From DATGKR01 sp035294565 (GTDB lineage Bacteria; Actinomycetota; Acidimicrobiia; Acidimicrobiales; Palsa-688), in the NCBI GenBank assembly GCA_035294565.1, contig DATGKR010000001.1, forward strand, positions 1 through 15,754: a stretch of DNA of 15,754 bases, written 5' to 3'. The position numbers were made by a program, and so were the translations under genes. Below, piece by piece: positions 14,064 through 15,754 of this stretch (position 1 is the stretch's first letter; every line of letters starts with the position of its first letter). Below the pieces are notes generated by a model that was given only the letters and a program-made list of their open reading frames with translations, was not told where the DNA came from and did no database searches.

Positions 14064-15576
14064 ACGGTCGCCGGGGAAGGGGGGCTGGGCGGCCGAGGAG
14101 GTAGCCCTGCCCGAAGGAGACGCCCAGGTCCTCGAGGACGGCCCGTTCGGGCTCCCTTTCTATCCCCTCGGCTATCAGCTCGGTCCCGGTGTGGCGGCAG
14201 AACGCCACCAGGCCGGCGACCATCGCCTGGCGGGTGTCGTCGGTGTCGAGCTCCGCTATCCAGCTGCGGTCCAGCTTGAGGAAGTGTGGCCGCAGGTCCA
14301 CGACCCTGCGCAGCGAGGAGTACCCCGAGCCGGTGTCGTCCACCGACAACTTCACCCTCTCCCCCAAGACGCCGACGGCGCTCAGGATGGCGGAGTTGTC
14401 GTCGACCCGCTCGTTCTCCGTCAGCTCGATGACCACCTCGACCGCAGCGCCGCCGACGAGCTCGGCGACCCGCTCAGCGTTGCCGACCAGCACAGACGGG
14501 GACAGGTTGACGCTCAACCAGCGTCCGAACACACCTCCCGCACTTTCGGTCAACGCTGATGACAGGAGAGCGAGCTCGCATTCGGGGCGTAGGCTCGCCC
14601 TCTCCGCTTCGGCCAGGAATTCGAGGATCGGCCGGCCGTCGGCCAGCCGGGTGAGCGCCTCGTAGCCGACGACCTCCCCGGCAGTGAGGTCCACGATCGG
14701 CTGGAAGACCGACCGGAAGCCTCCGGACTCGAGCAGCTGCCTGACCGCCCCTCGGTTCTCGCCGCTGCGGCGGTTCTCCTCCAAGGCGGGGCCGAGACGG
14801 CTGGCGGCCGCCGACGCGTAGTCCATCACCGCGGCGAGCATCTCGTCGACGTCCGCCCCGTCGAGCTCTACGGCGAGCACGCCGAGGGTCGCCCCGGCGT
14901 GGTGCAGCGGGGCGCAAACGGCGCCTCGGTGGACCCACGGGCCGCCCTCCCCCCGCAGGCGCAGCGCCACTGCCGGCTCGGCCTCCAGGGGCCAGTCCGC
15001 TCCGGTCCCGGCCAACAGCGACAGGCTCGAGCCGTCCCAGGCGTACACGGCGGCGGCGGCGCCGGCGTGCGACCCGGAGATCCTCTCGCAGATCACCTGC
15101 GCGGTGAGCTCGGGCATCTCGTCGCTGGCGACCGCCGCCAGCTCGGCGACCGTCGACGCCCGGCGCGCCAGGCGGGAGGCGGCCGCCGCCCACCCCCGGG
15201 CGATCCGCAGCTGCGCGTGGACCCGCGCGACGACCTCGTCGAAGGGGAGCGGCTTGAGCATGAAGTCGGTGGCCCCCGTCCGCAGCGCCTCCAGGCGGGT
15301 CGCCAGCTCGTCGTCGGCCGAGAAGAACAGCACCGGCACCAGCCTGTGCGCCGGCATGTCCCTCAGCCGGCGGGTCAGCTCCAGGCCGGTCATGCCCGGC
15401 ATCGACTGGTCCACGACTATCGCATCGACCGACTGCCTCTGCAGGACCTCGAGCGCCTCCGAGCCTCCGGAAGCCTCGGCGGTGGCGAGCCCCGAGCCGG
15501 CGAGGACACCCGCCAGCGCCGACCGGAGCGCCGGGTCGTCGTCCACGAGGAGCACCAACGGTTCTCGTTCCGGCAT
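14062..15576 (-). CDS. REC-GAF-EAL response regulator, predicted c-di-GMP phosphodiesterase
   Basis: 504 residues with three domains. The receiver domain (1-~120) has acidic Asp12/Asp13, phospho-acceptor Asp56, Ser86 and Lys108. A GAF-like sensor follows at about 135-260, and an EAL domain at about 285-500. EAL catalytic and metal residues are all present: Glu306 in YEALTR, Asn357 in SVNLSP, Glu384 in IELTE, Asp413/Asp414 in VDDTGSGYSS, Lys434 in LKLDRSW, Glu470 in IAEGIE and Gln490 in GQGY. It should hydrolyse c-di-GMP to pGpG when phosphorylated or on GAF signalling. The usual DDFGTGYSS loop reads DDTGSGYSS. AGGTGATGG lies just before the ATG. No histidine kinase partner is in the window; the gene appears to be transcribed alone. 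Confidence 0.93.
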   Translation of the reverse strand: MPEREPLVLLVDDDPALRSALAGVLAGSGLATAEASGGSEALEVLQRQSVDAIVVDQSMPGMTGLELTRRLRDMPAHRLVPVLFFSADDELATRLEALRTGATDFMLKPLPFDEVVARVHAQLRIARGWAAAASRLARRASTVAELAAVASDEMPELTAQVICERISGSHAGAAAAVYAWDGSSLSLLAGTGADWPLEAEPAVALRLRGEGGPWVHRGAVCAPLHHAGATLGVLAVELDGADVDEMLAAVMDYASAAASRLGPALEENRRSGENRGAVRQLLESGGFRSVFQPIVDLTAGEVVGYEALTRLADGRPILEFLAEAERASLRPECELALLSSALTESAGGVFGRWLSVNLSPSVLVGNAERVAELVGGAAVEVVIELTENERVDDNSAILSAVGVLGERVKLSVDDTGSGYSSLRRVVDLRPHFLKLDRSWIAELDTDDTRQAMVAGLVAFCRHTGTELIAEGIEREPERAVLEDLGVSFGQGYLLGRPAPLPRRP

Positions 15577-15754
15577 CCATCACCTCGCGGTGCCCTGGCC
15601 CGGCCGGCGAGCGACGACGCCGGGCGGGCGCGACCCGGTCCAGAGCCCAACATATGCCGGCCCTCCCCAGAGGTGGAGTGTTTGCGCGTTTTTCGGCTCG
15701 AGACAGGCCCCTCGCCGGGTTCTCAGCCGTCGGGGTCGGGCCGGCGGCGCCGCT

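Noticed and set aside
15577..15754. Possible promoter (CATATG region) upstream of the EAL gene
   Set aside because: TATGTT can be read as a -10 box but no acceptable -35 lies 16-18 bases upstream, so no promoter is called. No gene is supported in this end stretch.

Overview
The window is a high-G+C bacterial chromosome or metagenomic segment, most likely Actinomycetota. The reasons are the G+C-rich third codon positions, frequent GTG starts, stop/start overlaps of the GTGA type, a Tat-dependent lipoprotein, and several genes without a Shine-Dalgarno site. I cannot name a genus. No rRNA, tRNA, insertion sequence, phage gene or CRISPR array was seen. The first ~2.5 kb is visibly less G+C rich than the rest (the first 60 bases hold 29 G/C, against 44 of 60 at 5041-5100).

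Region 1 (1-2484) is a catabolic or uptake module. A TetR-family regulator on the plus strand diverges from a minus-strand operon of a cyclase-family (PF04199) hydrolase and a Tat-exported substrate-binding lipoprotein of the branched-chain amino acid/amide ABC class, which runs off the left edge. Between them lies a palindrome, TTGACA-N5-TGTCAA. Its right half, read on the minus strand, is the -35 box of a good promoter for the cyclase operon, so it is the obvious candidate operator.

Region 2 (2535-10113, minus strand) is the most striking part: a tightly packed five-gene operon. In transcription order it encodes a fused clan GH-A glycoside hydrolase + GT2 glycosyltransferase + membrane protein, an extended-SDR sugar-nucleotide epimerase/dehydratase, a full TMD-NBD half-size ABC exporter, and two tandem paralogous CgeB-like GT-B glycosyltransferases. 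Three junctions are 4-base overlaps and the fourth is a 4-base gap. The set can be read as making, trimming and exporting a glycoconjugate. I do not recognise it as a named pathway. A leader with a 12-bp hairpin (two G-U pairs that form only in the minus-strand RNA) and an 8-bp outer stem precedes the first gene.

Region 3 (10322-14006) starts with a divergent 916-residue SEC-C zinc-motif protein, probably leaderless. A small secreted protein (minus) and a small membrane-anchored protein (plus) then diverge from a 58-bp spacer.

Region 4 (14062-15576, minus) is a REC-GAF-EAL response regulator with the EAL catalytic residues in place, a predicted c-di-GMP phosphodiesterase. Perfect inverted repeats sit between the convergent pairs at 2493-2524 and 14020-14063, with a weaker candidate at 13071-13107. 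The last ~178 bases hold the upstream region of the EAL gene and no gene I can support.
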